Below, piece after piece: positions 50,224 through 59,444 of a DNA stretch of 64,000 nt (position 1 is the stretch's first letter; the number at the start of each line of letters is the position of its first letter). The notes under the pieces are model-generated. The model searched no databases, had not been told where the DNA came from, and was given only the letters and a program-made list of their open reading frames with translations. Location: assembly GCA_938008435.1 (NCBI GenBank), contig CALLKK010000009.1, forward strand, positions 124,001 to 188,000, given 5' to 3'. The stretch comes from an uncultured Steroidobacter sp. (GTDB taxonomy: Bacteria > Pseudomonadota > Gammaproteobacteria > Steroidobacterales > Steroidobacteraceae). The position numbers and the translations under genes were made by a program.

Positions 50224-50738
50224 CGAGCCACGTACACGCTTCAAAGCGGTACGAACCAATCAGACACGAACGCACTCACGCGTTTCGTCGGCCGTTCTGT
50301 TTCAGCAACGAATCTTTGCTCGCCCCGAAGCGACTTATCGAGTGACCGCTTCGAGACCGCGCGAGACTCGACGCGAACATCAGCAGCTTTGCGTGAAAAA
50401 TTATCCGACAGAAACACACGAGCGTCGCCATTTGGCGTCGCGCTCGATCGTTCCAATTTGATGCACCCCCGACGCGCGCGTGAACCGACACGATGCATCC
50501 AGCACCGATGCATGGTGCACCAATCCGGCATTGTTTACGTGATTGCCGCGTCACGACCTTGATGGGACGCCATCTTCGCGCTTCGCCGTAGTGCATTTGC
50601 GTTGTGCGCGCTCGGTGGAATGGAACTTGCCTCGGTCGAAGCGACCGTGTGAACGGTCGATGCAAGACGTGAGGAAGGGGCGCCAGCGCATGTCGTCGAC
50701 GGACCAGACATGCGCGATTGAGATTGTAAGGAGGGAGG
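50224..50738. other. 515-bp regulatory spacer before the EPS locus
   Basis: No convincing gene. It is more AT-rich in places than its surroundings (for example GAAAAATTATCCGACAG near 50395). It contains the palindrome TGGTGCACCA near 50513, two GATGCAT copies, an inverted CGTGA/TCACG (50538-50542, 50551-50555) and a sigma-54-like promoter at 50616-50630. None of the heptad arrays found elsewhere occurs here. The layout suits an enhancer-dependent promoter. Confidence 0.5.
50616..50630 (+). promoter_or_regulatory. Sigma-54-like promoter upstream of the PEP-CTERM-like gene
   Basis: TGGAATGGAACTTGC has GG and GC separated by exactly 10 bases, plus the TTGC of the -12 element. It matches the TGGCACG-N4-TTGC consensus at most fixed positions. 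The start codon is about 109 bp downstream. Sigma-54 promoters are known in front of many PEP-CTERM genes regulated by the PrsK/PrsR system; the CGTGA-N8-TCACG inverted repeat about 75 bp upstream could be the activator site. Confidence 0.55.
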
Positions 50739-51167
50739 ATGCGTCTCGCGAGAATTGGATTCGCCGCAATCGCGGCAACCTTCGGGTGGTGCTCCTATGC
50801 GCAAGCTCTGGATGCCACTGCGCACCACGACGGCTCGCCGGCTACGCGCATCGAGCGGTCGCTGCGCCTCGCCCCCGGCGTCGCGCATCAGCAAGTCGCA
50901 CTCCTGCAGCAAGATTCGGCTGCTCCCTTCGCCACCGAGCTGACCGCCGGCGGCAACCGCCCGCACCTTTCGGGCGCCACATCGCTCCTTGGCGACAGCG
51001 TCGGCGTGTTCCCCAATCAATCCGCTTTTTCCGCTGCTCTTGCGCCTGGTGGGCATCGGGAACAGCCGAAAGCCTGGTTGATGGGCGCCGTGATCCTTTT
51101 TCTCATCGGCTATCAGCTGCGGCGTAAGCATCGCCTGTTGCGACCCTACAGATTTCATCGCGTCTGA
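50739..51167 (+). CDS. Secreted protein with PEP-CTERM-like C-terminal anchor, 142 aa
   Basis: It starts after GTAAGGAGGGAGG, a very strong ribosome binding site. Residues 1-23 are a signal peptide (ARIGFAAIAATFGWCSYAQA). The middle is low-complexity (Ala, Leu, His, Gln, Gly). The C-terminus is REQPKAW followed by LMGAVILFLIGYQL, then RRKHR and about nine more residues. That is the short motif, helix and basic cluster of exosortase substrates, with QPKAW in place of VPEPSTW and a GYQLRRK end like many PEP-CTERM tails. It would be cut or anchored by an exosortase, which is not in the window. It precedes the EPS genes by 39 bp. Confidence 0.65.
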   Translation: MRLARIGFAAIAATFGWCSYAQALDATAHHDGSPATRIERSLRLAPGVAHQQVALLQQDSAAPFATELTAGGNRPHLSGATSLLGDSVGVFPNQSAFSAALAPGGHREQPKAWLMGAVILFLIGYQLRRKHRLLRPYRFHRV

Positions 51168-51206
51168 GCGCCGATTCGACTTCGATTCAGGTCTTGAGAC
51201 GATGCG

Positions 51207-52640
51207 ATGCTGAGTTCGCGAGAGCCGCTGTCATTCGACGAACGCGCCTCGGGTGTGAGCGCGTCCGAGCCGGTCTCCCTGTTCGTCGTCAAATCGCTGC
51301 TTTATCCGATCGTACCGATGTTGACGCTCGGTGCGGCGCTGCTCCTGTGGCACGAGCCGCTGCACGGCCAGTACTTCCTGGTGGCCGTACTGGCCTTTCT
51401 CTGCGCAGCCGAGCTCCTCGATGCCGTGCCGCTCGATGCGCCGCGGGCCCGGTCGCTGGCATTTGCATCGTTGATGGAGATCGTCGGGCGCTGGGTGCTC
51501 GTGATGGCCTTCATCTGGGCGCTGCTCGAGATTGCCGGGCTTGCCGACCTTTTCAACTGGCGCGTGCTCATCACGTGGGCAATCTCGACACCGATCGCAC
51601 TGTGGTTCGGTCAATTGTCGACGCCACGCGTTCTCTACAAGGCGCTCGGCAAGCGTCCCTCCCGCAGAAAGGCCGTCATCGCCGGCGGCACCGAGGTCGG
51701 CGCCAAGCTCGCCGAACGTATCGAAGCCGCTCCTTGGCTCGACACGGAAGTCGTCGGGTTTTTCGACGATCGCACGGCCGAGCGTCTGCCAGGCGCGTGC
51801 GCGCCACGATTGCTCGGCAAGCTGTCGGAGCTCAGCGATTTCGTGGCGCGCAACTCCATCGACATCGTGTACATCACGTTGCCGATATCGCGGCAACCGC
51901 GCGTCCGCGAGCTGCTGCAATCGCTGGGCGATTCGACGAGCTCGATCTACTTCGTTCCGGACCTCACGGTCTGCGATCTGGTACAGCCGCGCTTCGACCT
52001 CGTGAACGGCATTCCGGTGGTCGCGGTATGCGAATCGCCGTTCTACGGCGGCCGGGGCATCGCCAAGCGCGCCAGCGACATCGTGATTGCATCGATCCTC
52101 ATCGTCCTCACGGCGCCGGTGATGCTTGCCGTCGCTGCAGCCGTACGGTTCACCTCGCCCGGTCCGGTGATCTTCCGTCAGAAGCGCTACGGTTTGGACG
52201 GCAAGGAAATCGTCGTCTACAAGTTCCGCTCGATGACGGTCACGGAAGACGGTCAGAAGACTTATAAGCAGGTGACGCGCAACGACTCGCGCGTCACGCC
52301 CGTCGGCGCCTTCATTCGCGCCACCTCGCTCGACGAGCTCCCGCAGTTGTTCAACGTGCTCGAAGGCAGCATGAGCATCGTGGGCCCGCGCCCCCACGCG
52401 ATTGCCGTCAACGAGCAGTATCGCCGCCTCATTCCCGGCTACATGGTGCGCCACAAGGTCAAGCCCGGCATCACCGGATGGGCGCAGGTCAACGGTTATC
52501 GCGGCGGCGATGACATCGACTCGATGCGCCGGCGCATCGAGCTCGACCTCGAATACTTGCAGCATTGGTCGCTGACGCTGGATCTCATGATCATCCTGCG
52601 TACCGCACTCATTTTCTGGAAGGATCGCCATGCCTACTGA
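51207..52640 (+). CDS. Undecaprenyl-phosphate sugar phosphotransferase (EPS initiating enzyme)
   Basis: A 477-residue polyprenyl-phosphate hexose-1-phosphate transferase. It has four or five N-terminal helices, a soluble NAD-binding-like segment (RKAVIAGGTEVGAKLAERIE) and the catalytic C-terminal domain from about 285. That domain has RASDIVIASILIVLTAPVML, SPGPVIFRQKRYGLDGK, KFRSMT, RATSLDELPQLFNVLEGSMSIVGPRPH, KPGITGWAQVNGYRG and the terminal YLQHWSLTLDLMIILRT. It loads the first sugar phosphate onto undecaprenyl phosphate, as WcaJ or GumD do; the sugar is not readable. It overlaps epsE by 11 bp. Confidence 0.92.
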   Translation: MLSSREPLSFDERASGVSASEPVSLFVVKSLLYPIVPMLTLGAALLLWHEPLHGQYFLVAVLAFLCAAELLDAVPLDAPRARSLAFASLMEIVGRWVLVMAFIWALLEIAGLADLFNWRVLITWAISTPIALWFGQLSTPRVLYKALGKRPSRRKAVIAGGTEVGAKLAERIEAAPWLDTEVVGFFDDRTAERLPGACAPRLLGKLSELSDFVARNSIDIVYITLPISRQPRVRELLQSLGDSTSSIYFVPDLTVCDLVQPRFDLVNGIPVVAVCESPFYGGRGIAKRASDIVIASILIVLTAPVMLAVAAAVRFTSPGPVIFRQKRYGLDGKEIVVYKFRSMTVTEDGQKTYKQVTRNDSRVTPVGAFIRATSLDELPQLFNVLEGSMSIVGPRPHAIAVNEQYRRLIPGYMVRHKVKPGITGWAQVNGYRGGDDIDSMRRRIELDLEYLQHWSLTLDLMIILRTALIFWKDRHAY

Positions 52641-53439
52641 GTCGATCCATCCGCTGCGCTTCTTGGCGCTTCTTCTCGTTGCCAGCTCGCTGCTCGGCGG
52701 TCTGCATGCGTACGCCAACGGCAATGTCGACTATCGCATCGGCCCCGGCGATCTCCTACGCGTGTCGATCTTCGGCTCGCCGGAGCTGTCGCACGAAGTA
52801 CGCGTGTCCGATTCCGGATTCATCAGCTACCCCTTGATCGGCACGCTACACGTCGCCGACCGCTCCACGACGCAAGTCGAATCGATGCTCAAGGCAAGCT
52901 TCATGGAAGGCGGCTACCTGCGCGATCCGCAGGTGCTCGTGCACGTCGTCGAGTATCAGAGCCAGAAGGTGGCCGTGCTCGGCCACGTGATGAAACCCGG
53001 TCAGTACGCGCTGCAGTCGAAGAGCCGTGTGCTCGACATGCTCGCTGCCGCCGGCGGCGTGCGGTACGAGGAGGCGGGCGATACCGCCGTGCTCATCCGT
53101 AGAGATGGCTCGCGCGAGCCGGTTGATCTGCATGCGCTCTTCGACGGCGACCCGACCCATAACCTCGAAGTGCAAGGCGGCGACACGCTGTACGTTGCGC
53201 GGGCACCGCAGTTCTACATCTACGGCGAAGTTCAGCGCCCGGGCGTGTACCGGCTCGAACGCGGCATGACGGTGTCGCGAGCGATCTCGGCCGGTGGCGG
53301 CCTGACGCCTCGCGGCTCAGAGCGCCGCGTCGTCGTCAAGCGCAAGCTGCCGACCGGTGAAGAGCGGCAGCTCGCGCTGCGCGCCGACGATCCGTTGCAA
53401 CCGGACGACGTGCTCGTCGTGAAGGAAGGACTCTTCTAG
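52630..53439 (+). CDS. epsE: Polysaccharide export outer-membrane protein EpsE (Wza/GumB family)
   Basis: A 269-residue protein with a signal peptide (LALLLVASSLLGGLHAYA), a Poly_export (PES) domain (VDYRIGPGDLLRVSIFGSPELS) and two SLBB domains (KVAVLGHVMKPGQYALQ and FYIYGEVQRPGVYRLERGMTVSRAISAGGGL, split). Wza-type proteins form the channel for capsule or EPS secretion. The order phosphotransferase, EpsE, EpsF, EpsG follows the methanolan-type eps locus, from which I take the symbol. No lipobox Cys is visible. Confidence 0.88.
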   Translation: MPTESIHPLRFLALLLVASSLLGGLHAYANGNVDYRIGPGDLLRVSIFGSPELSHEVRVSDSGFISYPLIGTLHVADRSTTQVESMLKASFMEGGYLRDPQVLVHVVEYQSQKVAVLGHVMKPGQYALQSKSRVLDMLAAAGGVRYEEAGDTAVLIRRDGSREPVDLHALFDGDPTHNLEVQGGDTLYVARAPQFYIYGEVQRPGVYRLERGMTVSRAISAGGGLTPRGSERRVVVKRKLPTGEERQLALRADDPLQPDDVLVVKEGLF

Positions 53440-53457
53440 GCGCGCCGAGGAACAGCC

Positions 53458-54852
53458 ATGACGCTGGAGCGAGTATTGAGAGTTCTCTGGGCGCGGCGCA
53501 CGCTGTTCATCGTGAGCGTCGCTGTATGCGTCACGATCGCCGCCGTCGCCAGCGCGCTTGCGCCCAAGAAATACGTCGCCGAGCTCGCACTGGTCGTCGA
53601 TTTCAAGGGCAGCGATCCGCTTGCACAGAGCGCGCTATCCTCGCCGCTCCTGTCGACCTACATCGCCACACAGCGCGAGATCATCGCGAGCCGCAACGTC
53701 GCCTTGAAGGTCATCGACGCACTCGGCCTGGTCGAAAACCCCGAATCCGAAGCGGCTGCCGGCACCGATCCGCGCCTCGCATATGTCGGCCGTGTGCTTG
53801 CTCCGCTTTCGACCTCGAGCTCGGTCAACAGCAATCTGATCCGCATTGCTTATCGCGCGGACGATCCGTACACGGCTGCGCGCTTCGCCAACGCGTTTGC
53901 GAACGCGTACATCCAAACGAGCCTCGAGCTGCAGGTCGATCCCGCCAAACGCCAAGCGGCCTGGTTCGACCAGCAAGTGCAAACCTTGCGTGAGGACTTG
54001 GCCCGTGCACAGCAGCGCCTCGATGCATATCAGCGCGCTCACGGCGTGCTCGGCGTCGATGCCAGCCGGCTCGATCTCGAGAACACCCGTCTCCAGGAAA
54101 TTTCCAGCCAGCTCGTCAAAGCGCAGGCGGCCCTCGTGGAAGCCGAGAGCCGGTTAGCGGCGCACACGCGCGAGACACCCGATCTCGTTGGCAATGCGCT
54201 CCTTCAGGGACTCAAGTCCGAGCTCGCTCGCGCAGAGGCGCGTCTCGCCGATTTGTCGCAACGTGTCGATCGCAACCATCCGCAATACAAGAGCGCAGCG
54301 GCCGAGGTCGCAGCGCTACGCGACCAGCTTGCCGCCGAAGTCGATGCCGCCAAGGGCGCGCTCGCACAGTCGGTGACGATGGCGCGCCAGCAAGTGCGCG
54401 AGCTCGAAACAGCGCTCGAAACACAGAAGAAGCGCATCATGGCGCTCACGCAACAGCGCGACGAGCTGAGCGTGCTGCAACGGGACGTCGAAAGCGCGCG
54501 CGCCGCCTACGACGCGGCGCTTCAACAAGCCAATCAATCGCGCCTGCAGAGCCGCATCGATCGCACGAACGTCGCGATTCTCAATCCGGCCACGCCGCCG
54601 GCTTCACCGGCTTCGCCGCGCCTGCTGCTCAACGTCGTGCTTGCCTTTCTGGTCAGCAGCATCGGTGCCTCCGGTTGGATCGTGTACGCGGAGCTCGTAC
54701 GGCCGCGTGTACGTAGCAACGACGATCTCGCCGCGCTTGTCGATCTGCCCGTGCTCGCGGAGCTTCCCGCGCCGCCGCGACGGGTACGCATGTTGACGGC
54801 TCCGGGCGTACGCGCCGCCTTGCCGTTCGAGCTGAGACCGCGTCCGACCTGA
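53458..54852 (+). CDS. epsF: Chain-length determinant protein EpsF (Wzz/PCP family)
   Basis: A 464-residue polysaccharide co-polymerase. It has an N-terminal membrane helix (TLFIVSVAVCVTIAAVASAL) after the Wzz start, a long periplasmic coiled coil (about 160-370, heavy in Ala, Glu, Gln, Arg) and a proline-rich NPATPPASPASPRLLL leading into the C-terminal helix (VVLAFLVSSIGASGWIVYAEL). It sets chain length and couples to the tyrosine-kinase-like partner encoded next. AGGA precedes ATG 53458. Confidence 0.87.
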   Translation: MTLERVLRVLWARRTLFIVSVAVCVTIAAVASALAPKKYVAELALVVDFKGSDPLAQSALSSPLLSTYIATQREIIASRNVALKVIDALGLVENPESEAAAGTDPRLAYVGRVLAPLSTSSSVNSNLIRIAYRADDPYTAARFANAFANAYIQTSLELQVDPAKRQAAWFDQQVQTLREDLARAQQRLDAYQRAHGVLGVDASRLDLENTRLQEISSQLVKAQAALVEAESRLAAHTRETPDLVGNALLQGLKSELARAEARLADLSQRVDRNHPQYKSAAAEVAALRDQLAAEVDAAKGALAQSVTMARQQVRELETALETQKKRIMALTQQRDELSVLQRDVESARAAYDAALQQANQSRLQSRIDRTNVAILNPATPPASPASPRLLLNVVLAFLVSSIGASGWIVYAELVRPRVRSNDDLAALVDLPVLAELPAPPRRVRMLTAPGVRAALPFELRPRPT

Positions 54853-54864
54853 GGGAGAGGCCTG

Positions 54865-55737
54865 ATGAACGCTGCCATTCAGCCGGCTCGTCTTGGATCG
54901 AAGCTTCCGCCACGACGGCGTGTCGGCGAGCTCTTGATCGCTGCCGGAGTGCTACGGCCCAGTGACGTCCAGCGCATCGTGGCGCGGCAGCGCGAGAACG
55001 GCCGGCGCTTCGGCGAAACGGCCGTCGAGCTCGCACTCGTCACGGAAGAACAGCTCGCGCGTGCTCTTGCCCAGCAAGTCGGCTATCCGTGCGTGGAATA
55101 CGGCGCCTCGCGGCTCGCACACGCGCTTGCGGCGGCCTACGAGCCGTTCTGCGCATACTCCGAAGCGCTACGGACCTTGCGCAGCCAGCTATTGATGCGG
55201 TGGTTCGGACCCAAGCAGCGCGCGGTCGCAGTGAGCTCGGCGCGCCACGACGAGGGCAGCAGCCTGGTCGCCGCGAATCTCGCAGTCGTGTTCGCACAGC
55301 TCGGCGAGAACACGCTGCTGCTAGACGCCAATCTGCGCGCGCCGGTCCAGCATCGTCTCTTCGGCCTCGATGGCCGCTACGGTTTGGCCGATCTCATCGC
55401 TTTCGACGCCAGTCTCGAGGCGACGCTCTGCAAGATCGACCCATTCGACAAGCTCACGATCATGAGCGCCGGCGCGATGCCGCCGAATCCACAGGAGATC
55501 CTGAGCAGCGCGATGTTCGCCGATACGCTCGAAAAGCTCGCGCTCTCCTTCGATGTGATCATCATCGACACGCCGCCCCTGCTCGAGTTCGCCGATGGCG
55601 CCATCGTCGCGCAGCGTGCCGGCGCCTGCGTCCTGAGCGCACGGCGCCATCGAACATCCGCATTGGATTTGAACCGCTCCAAGACGTTGCTCGGCCCGAC
55701 GAGCGCAACCCTTTTGGGGGTCGTCCTCCACGAATGA
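54865..55737 (+). CDS. epsG: EpsG-like BY-kinase homologue with MshEN-like N-domain and missing P-loop lysine
   Basis: A 290-residue protein. Residues 18-75 resemble a GspE/MshEN N-terminal domain (VGELLIAAGVLRPSDVQRIV, then ALVTEEQLARALAQQVGYP). Residues about 115-285 are the Wzc-type kinase fold: P-loop region SSARHDEGSSLVAANLAV, Walker A' LLLDANLRAP, and Walker B VIIIDTPPLLEF. The canonical GEGK(S/T) is DEGSS, so the catalytic Lys (or the Arg some EpsG proteins have) is lost, and there is no C-terminal Tyr cluster. It may act as a non-catalytic EpsF partner. GAGGGAGAGG precedes the ATG. Confidence 0.8.
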   Translation: MNAAIQPARLGSKLPPRRRVGELLIAAGVLRPSDVQRIVARQRENGRRFGETAVELALVTEEQLARALAQQVGYPCVEYGASRLAHALAAAYEPFCAYSEALRTLRSQLLMRWFGPKQRAVAVSSARHDEGSSLVAANLAVVFAQLGENTLLLDANLRAPVQHRLFGLDGRYGLADLIAFDASLEATLCKIDPFDKLTIMSAGAMPPNPQEILSSAMFADTLEKLALSFDVIIIDTPPLLEFADGAIVAQRAGACVLSARRHRTSALDLNRSKTLLGPTSATLLGVVLHE

Positions 55738-55756
55738 GAACCCGTACGCGACGACA

Positions 55757-56926
55757 ATGATCCTGACGCTGCTCATCGTGATTGCTATCGGCGGCTTCTT
55801 GCTCGCCCTGCATCCCTTCGTCACGTATCCGCTGTCGCTCATGGCGATACGGCGGTTGGTCAAGCCGCCGCAGATCGTCAAGGAAGCCCCACCGGCCGAG
55901 CAGCGATTGCCGGACTTTTCAATCTGCATGTGCGCGTACAACGAGGCGAAAGTCATTCGCCAGAAGCTGCAGAACCTTCTCGCGCTGCGCGACCGTGACC
56001 CCGGCATCGAAATCCTCATTTACGTCGATGCGGCCACCGACGACACCGCACGCCTCGTGCGCGCTTATGCGCCGCATGTCCAAGTACACGTCTCGCAGGA
56101 GCGCCGCGGCAAGACCTACGGCATGAATCTGCTCGCCGCGCGAGCGCGCGGCTCGATCCTGCTCTTTACCGACGCCAACGTGATGCTCGATCTCGACTGC
56201 GTGAATCAGATGCGGCGCGCCTTCGCCGATCCCAAGGTCGGCTGCGTGTGCGGGCAGCTGTCGTACACCAACCCCAATGACTCGGTGACTGCCTCCGTCG
56301 GTACGCTCTATTGGCGGCTCGAAGAACGCATCAAGCTGCTCGAACAAGAAACCGGTTCGGTCATGGGCGCAGACGGATCGCTCTTCGCCGTGCGCAAGTC
56401 GCTCCATCGTCCGCCGCCGGAGCACATCATCGACGACATGTACGTCTCGTTCATGGTGCTCTTACAGGGCTATCGCATCGTGCAATCGCAGGATGCGCGC
56501 GCTTTCGAGCTCTCGGCGAGCTCGGCCGCCGAGGAGTTTCGCCGCAAATCTCGCATCGGCTGCCAGGCCTTCAACGTTCACAGGCTCATCTGGCCCGAGC
56601 TGCGCAAGCTCGACGCCCTGACCGTCTACAAGTACGTCTCGCACAAGCTGCTGCGCTGGCTCAGCATCTATTTCCTCGCGCTCGGCGTGGCCGCAGGCCT
56701 CGCGGCCTTGGTCGTCGCCGGTTATCTCGAGCTTGCCATGGCGTGCTTGATCGGCGGCAGCGCGCTCTTCGCGCTCGGCGCGCGCTGGACGATCAAGCCG
56801 ATCTCGCAAGTGGTCGACATCGTCACGAGCCTCGCGGGGACCGGACTCGGCGTATGGAAGTCCCTGCGCGGCGAGTCGTATCAAGTCTGGACACCCGTTG
56901 CGACGGTTCGCAAGGTCACAGAGTGA
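55757..56926 (+). CDS. Membrane-associated family 2 glycosyltransferase
   Basis: A 389-residue processive-type GT2. It has one N-terminal helix (MILTLLIVIAIGGFLLALHP), nucleotide-sugar binding CAYNEAKVIRQKL and YVDAATDDTA, acceptor motif FTDANVMLD, and a RKSRIGCQAF element where QxxRW usually lies. Two C-terminal helices follow (about 300-345). It transfers a sugar on the cytoplasmic face during repeat-unit assembly. It ends in GTGA overlapping the next gene. Confidence 0.88.
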   Translation: MILTLLIVIAIGGFLLALHPFVTYPLSLMAIRRLVKPPQIVKEAPPAEQRLPDFSICMCAYNEAKVIRQKLQNLLALRDRDPGIEILIYVDAATDDTARLVRAYAPHVQVHVSQERRGKTYGMNLLAARARGSILLFTDANVMLDLDCVNQMRRAFADPKVGCVCGQLSYTNPNDSVTASVGTLYWRLEERIKLLEQETGSVMGADGSLFAVRKSLHRPPPEHIIDDMYVSFMVLLQGYRIVQSQDARAFELSASSAAEEFRRKSRIGCQAFNVHRLIWPELRKLDALTVYKYVSHKLLRWLSIYFLALGVAAGLAALVVAGYLELAMACLIGGSALFALGARWTIKPISQVVDIVTSLAGTGLGVWKSLRGESYQVWTPVATVRKVTE

Positions 56927-58110
56927 AACCGAACGCATGCATTCGCTGCCTGCTCGTCGATCCGTCATTGTTCACGGGACCGTACGATGCAGCGCTCACG
57001 GAAGGATTGCTTGCTGCCGGCGTCGCGCCGTTGTGGGCCACCCGTCCTGCGCGGCGCGGCGAGGAAGATGAGATCGCACACGAGCACGTGCGTGCCATCT
57101 TTTATCTCCGCTCGGACGATACCGCCGTACCGCACCGCTTGCGCGCGCTGCTCAAGGGTTGTGCGCATCTTGCCGGCCTAGTGCGGCTGTTGCGCTTGGT
57201 CGCAAGCTATCGACCGCACGTCGTGCACGTTCAGTGGGCCGTGCTGCCGCTACTCGATGCCATCGTGATCTGGCTCATCCGCTGGCGCGTGCCAGTCGTC
57301 ATGACGGTTCATGATCCGACGCCCAACAACGGCACCCGCCTGACGCTCCTACAACGGCTCGGCTTCGACGTACCGCTGCGACTCGCCGATCATCTCATCG
57401 TGCACACGCATGGCGGGCGCCGAAAGCTCGTCGCGCGCGGCTTCGACATGACCCGAGTCAGCGTAGTGCCGCATGGCCCGCTGCGACTACGAGCGCGCGC
57501 GAGCGAACCGCGTACCGATGCGCGCTACACCTTCGTGCTCTTCGGCCAGATCAAGGACTACAAGGGCGTTGACGTGCTCGTGGAGGCGCTGGCGCTGCTG
57601 CCGCGCGAGGTTCGCAGTAATGTTCGCGCGATCGTCGCCGGCCGCCCGCTCATGGACCTTGCGCCGCTACGCGCGCGAATCGCCGCACTGTCGCTCGAAG
57701 ACACGATCGAGCTGCGCCCGCAGCGCCTGAGCGAGCAGGAAATGGCCGATCTGTTCGAGGCTGCAGATTGCTTCGTGTTTCCTTATCGCGAGATCGACGC
57801 GAGCGGCGTGTACTTTCTCACCAAGGGCCTGCGCAAGTGGGTCATTGCGAGCGGCATCGGCATCTTCGCGGAGGACATCGAGGATGGCTGCGACGGGACG
57901 CTGATTCCGAGCGGCAACGCCGAATGCTTGGCGCGTGCGCTACAGCACGCCGCCACTACGCGACCGTCGGTTCCGCAGACCCCCATTCAGGATTCGTGGC
58001 ACGACATCGGCCGTGCCACACGCCGCGTCTACGAGCACGTGCTGCGTCGGCGCACGCAAGCAATCCCCCTTGCCGAAGAAGGAGCCGCAGATGTCGAAAG
58101 CGGCCGCTGA
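56923..58110 (+). CDS. Glycosyltransferase, GT4-like
   Basis: 395 residues from GTG 56923, which overlaps the upstream TGA. It has a GT-B fold: N-terminal half with CLLVDPSLFTGPYDAALTEGL and VVMTVHDPTPNNGTRLTLL; C-terminal nucleotide-sugar half with VPHGPLR, YTFVLFGQIKDYKGVDVLVEAL and DCFVFPYREIDASGVYFL. It uses a nucleotide-sugar donor to extend the EPS repeat unit; donor and linkage are unknown. The open frame begins well upstream in the previous gene, so the start rests on the overlap and homology. Confidence 0.85.
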   Translation: MKPNACIRCLLVDPSLFTGPYDAALTEGLLAAGVAPLWATRPARRGEEDEIAHEHVRAIFYLRSDDTAVPHRLRALLKGCAHLAGLVRLLRLVASYRPHVVHVQWAVLPLLDAIVIWLIRWRVPVVMTVHDPTPNNGTRLTLLQRLGFDVPLRLADHLIVHTHGGRRKLVARGFDMTRVSVVPHGPLRLRARASEPRTDARYTFVLFGQIKDYKGVDVLVEALALLPREVRSNVRAIVAGRPLMDLAPLRARIAALSLEDTIELRPQRLSEQEMADLFEAADCFVFPYREIDASGVYFLTKGLRKWVIASGIGIFAEDIEDGCDGTLIPSGNAECLARALQHAATTRPSVPQTPIQDSWHDIGRATRRVYEHVLRRRTQAIPLAEEGAADVESGR

Positions 58111-58133
58111 TACACGCGCACAGGAGCGCCGCT

Positions 58134-59444
58134 ATGCGTGAGGCGGCACTTCCGCTGTACGGTCCACGGACGGCGCGAATCGCAGGCGCACTGGACGCGC
58201 TCGGCGTGAACGCCGTTCGCTGGTGCACCCTCGCGGTGTTCCTTGCCGTCACGGTCTTCGCGCGCTTCGGCATCAATCTCGGCGGCGGCTCGCTGCCGGT
58301 CAGTCTCTTTGCGCTCTACGCCCTGCTTGCCGCGCTCGTACTGTCGCGACGTGCACAGCTCGCCGGCACTGCCCTCCTGCTCTACGGCGGCGTGCTCCTG
58401 TTGGCCTATGTCAGCTGGTTCATCAACTCGACGTACGCTCCCGTCGATCGCTCCTCGCCGAGCTCGTTCGCTTATCTCGTCGCGCTCTATCTGCCCTTTG
58501 CCATCATCGTGTCCACCGCAGACGCCACGTCGTCCGAATGGCGCTGGACGCAGCGCGCCTTCAGCAACATTGCGCTTATCTGCGCACTTGCCGGCATCGG
58601 TCAGTTCTTCGTGCAGTTCGTCTTCGACCCGCCCTGGCTGTTCGACTTCACGCCGCTGCTGCCTAGCGCGATTCGCAATGCCGGTACCTTCAACACCGCC
58701 ATTCCCGTCGGCGACCTACACAAGGCCAACGGATTCTTTCTGCGCGAGCCGTCGGCGTTCTCGTTCCTGATGGCGCTTGCGACGATCATCGAGATCAACG
58801 GCGACAAGCGCTGGCGGCGCGTCGCACTTTTTGTCTTTGCGCTGATCGTCAGCTATTCCGGCACCGGCGTGCTGGCACTTCTCATCGGGCTGCTGTTTCC
58901 GCTCGGTCGGCGCACGATCGCGCGTATCGTTGCGCTGGCGCTCGGCGCGGCCATTCTGATTGGCCTGCTCGGCGAGGTGCTCAACCTGTCGTTCACCGTC
59001 AATCGCGTGAAGGAATTCGGCTCCGAGCACAGCAGCGCCTACCTGCGCTACATCGCCCCTTTCCACCTGCTGACGAACATGATCGATGCCTCGCCCTGGA
59101 GCGTGCTGTTCGGTCACGGTCCGGGCGCGATTCAGCGCTCGTTGCAATCGATCCAAGCGTTCGATCCGACCTGGGCCAAGGCGCTGTTCGAGTACGGACT
59201 GCTGGGCGCAACGTGCATCGTTGCGTTGATCCTGCATGCGCTCTCGCAATCACGCATTCCCGCCCCGATCGCCGCGGTGCTGTTCTTCTCCTGGCTGGTG
59301 ATGGGCGGGCACCTGCTGTCGCCTGACAACGTGAGTCTCCTCTATGCGCTCGCAGGCATGTGGCGTCTGCCGCTAGGCGATGCCGCCGCGACGCGCGATG
59401 CAGCTGATAGCGCGCCGCACCGAGCGATCGAGGTTCCGTCATGA
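58134..59444 (+). CDS. EPS polymerase / O-antigen ligase-like membrane protein (Wzy-type)
   Basis: A 436-residue polytopic protein with about ten hydrophobic segments from residue 25 to 410. It has the large periplasmic loop expected of Wzy and O-antigen-ligase-fold proteins (GSEHSSAYLRYIAPFHLLTNMIDASPW, split, then FGHGPGAIQRSLQS). Such proteins polymerise undecaprenyl-linked repeat units in the periplasm. ATG 58134 follows AGGAG. Specificity cannot be predicted because Wzy sequences are poorly conserved. Confidence 0.8.
   Translation: MREAALPLYGPRTARIAGALDALGVNAVRWCTLAVFLAVTVFARFGINLGGGSLPVSLFALYALLAALVLSRRAQLAGTALLLYGGVLLLAYVSWFINSTYAPVDRSSPSSFAYLVALYLPFAIIVSTADATSSEWRWTQRAFSNIALICALAGIGQFFVQFVFDPPWLFDFTPLLPSAIRNAGTFNTAIPVGDLHKANGFFLREPSAFSFLMALATIIEINGDKRWRRVALFVFALIVSYSGTGVLALLIGLLFPLGRRTIARIVALALGAAILIGLLGEVLNLSFTVNRVKEFGSEHSSAYLRYIAPFHLLTNMIDASPWSVLFGHGPGAIQRSLQSIQAFDPTWAKALFEYGLLGATCIVALILHALSQSRIPAPIAAVLFFSWLVMGGHLLSPDNVSLLYALAGMWRLPLGDAAATRDAADSAPHRAIEVPS

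Noticed and set aside
50180..50461. Possible small gene after DUF58
   Set aside because: It begins inside the DUF58 gene, has no ribosome binding site or recognisable features, and lies in a probable regulatory spacer.
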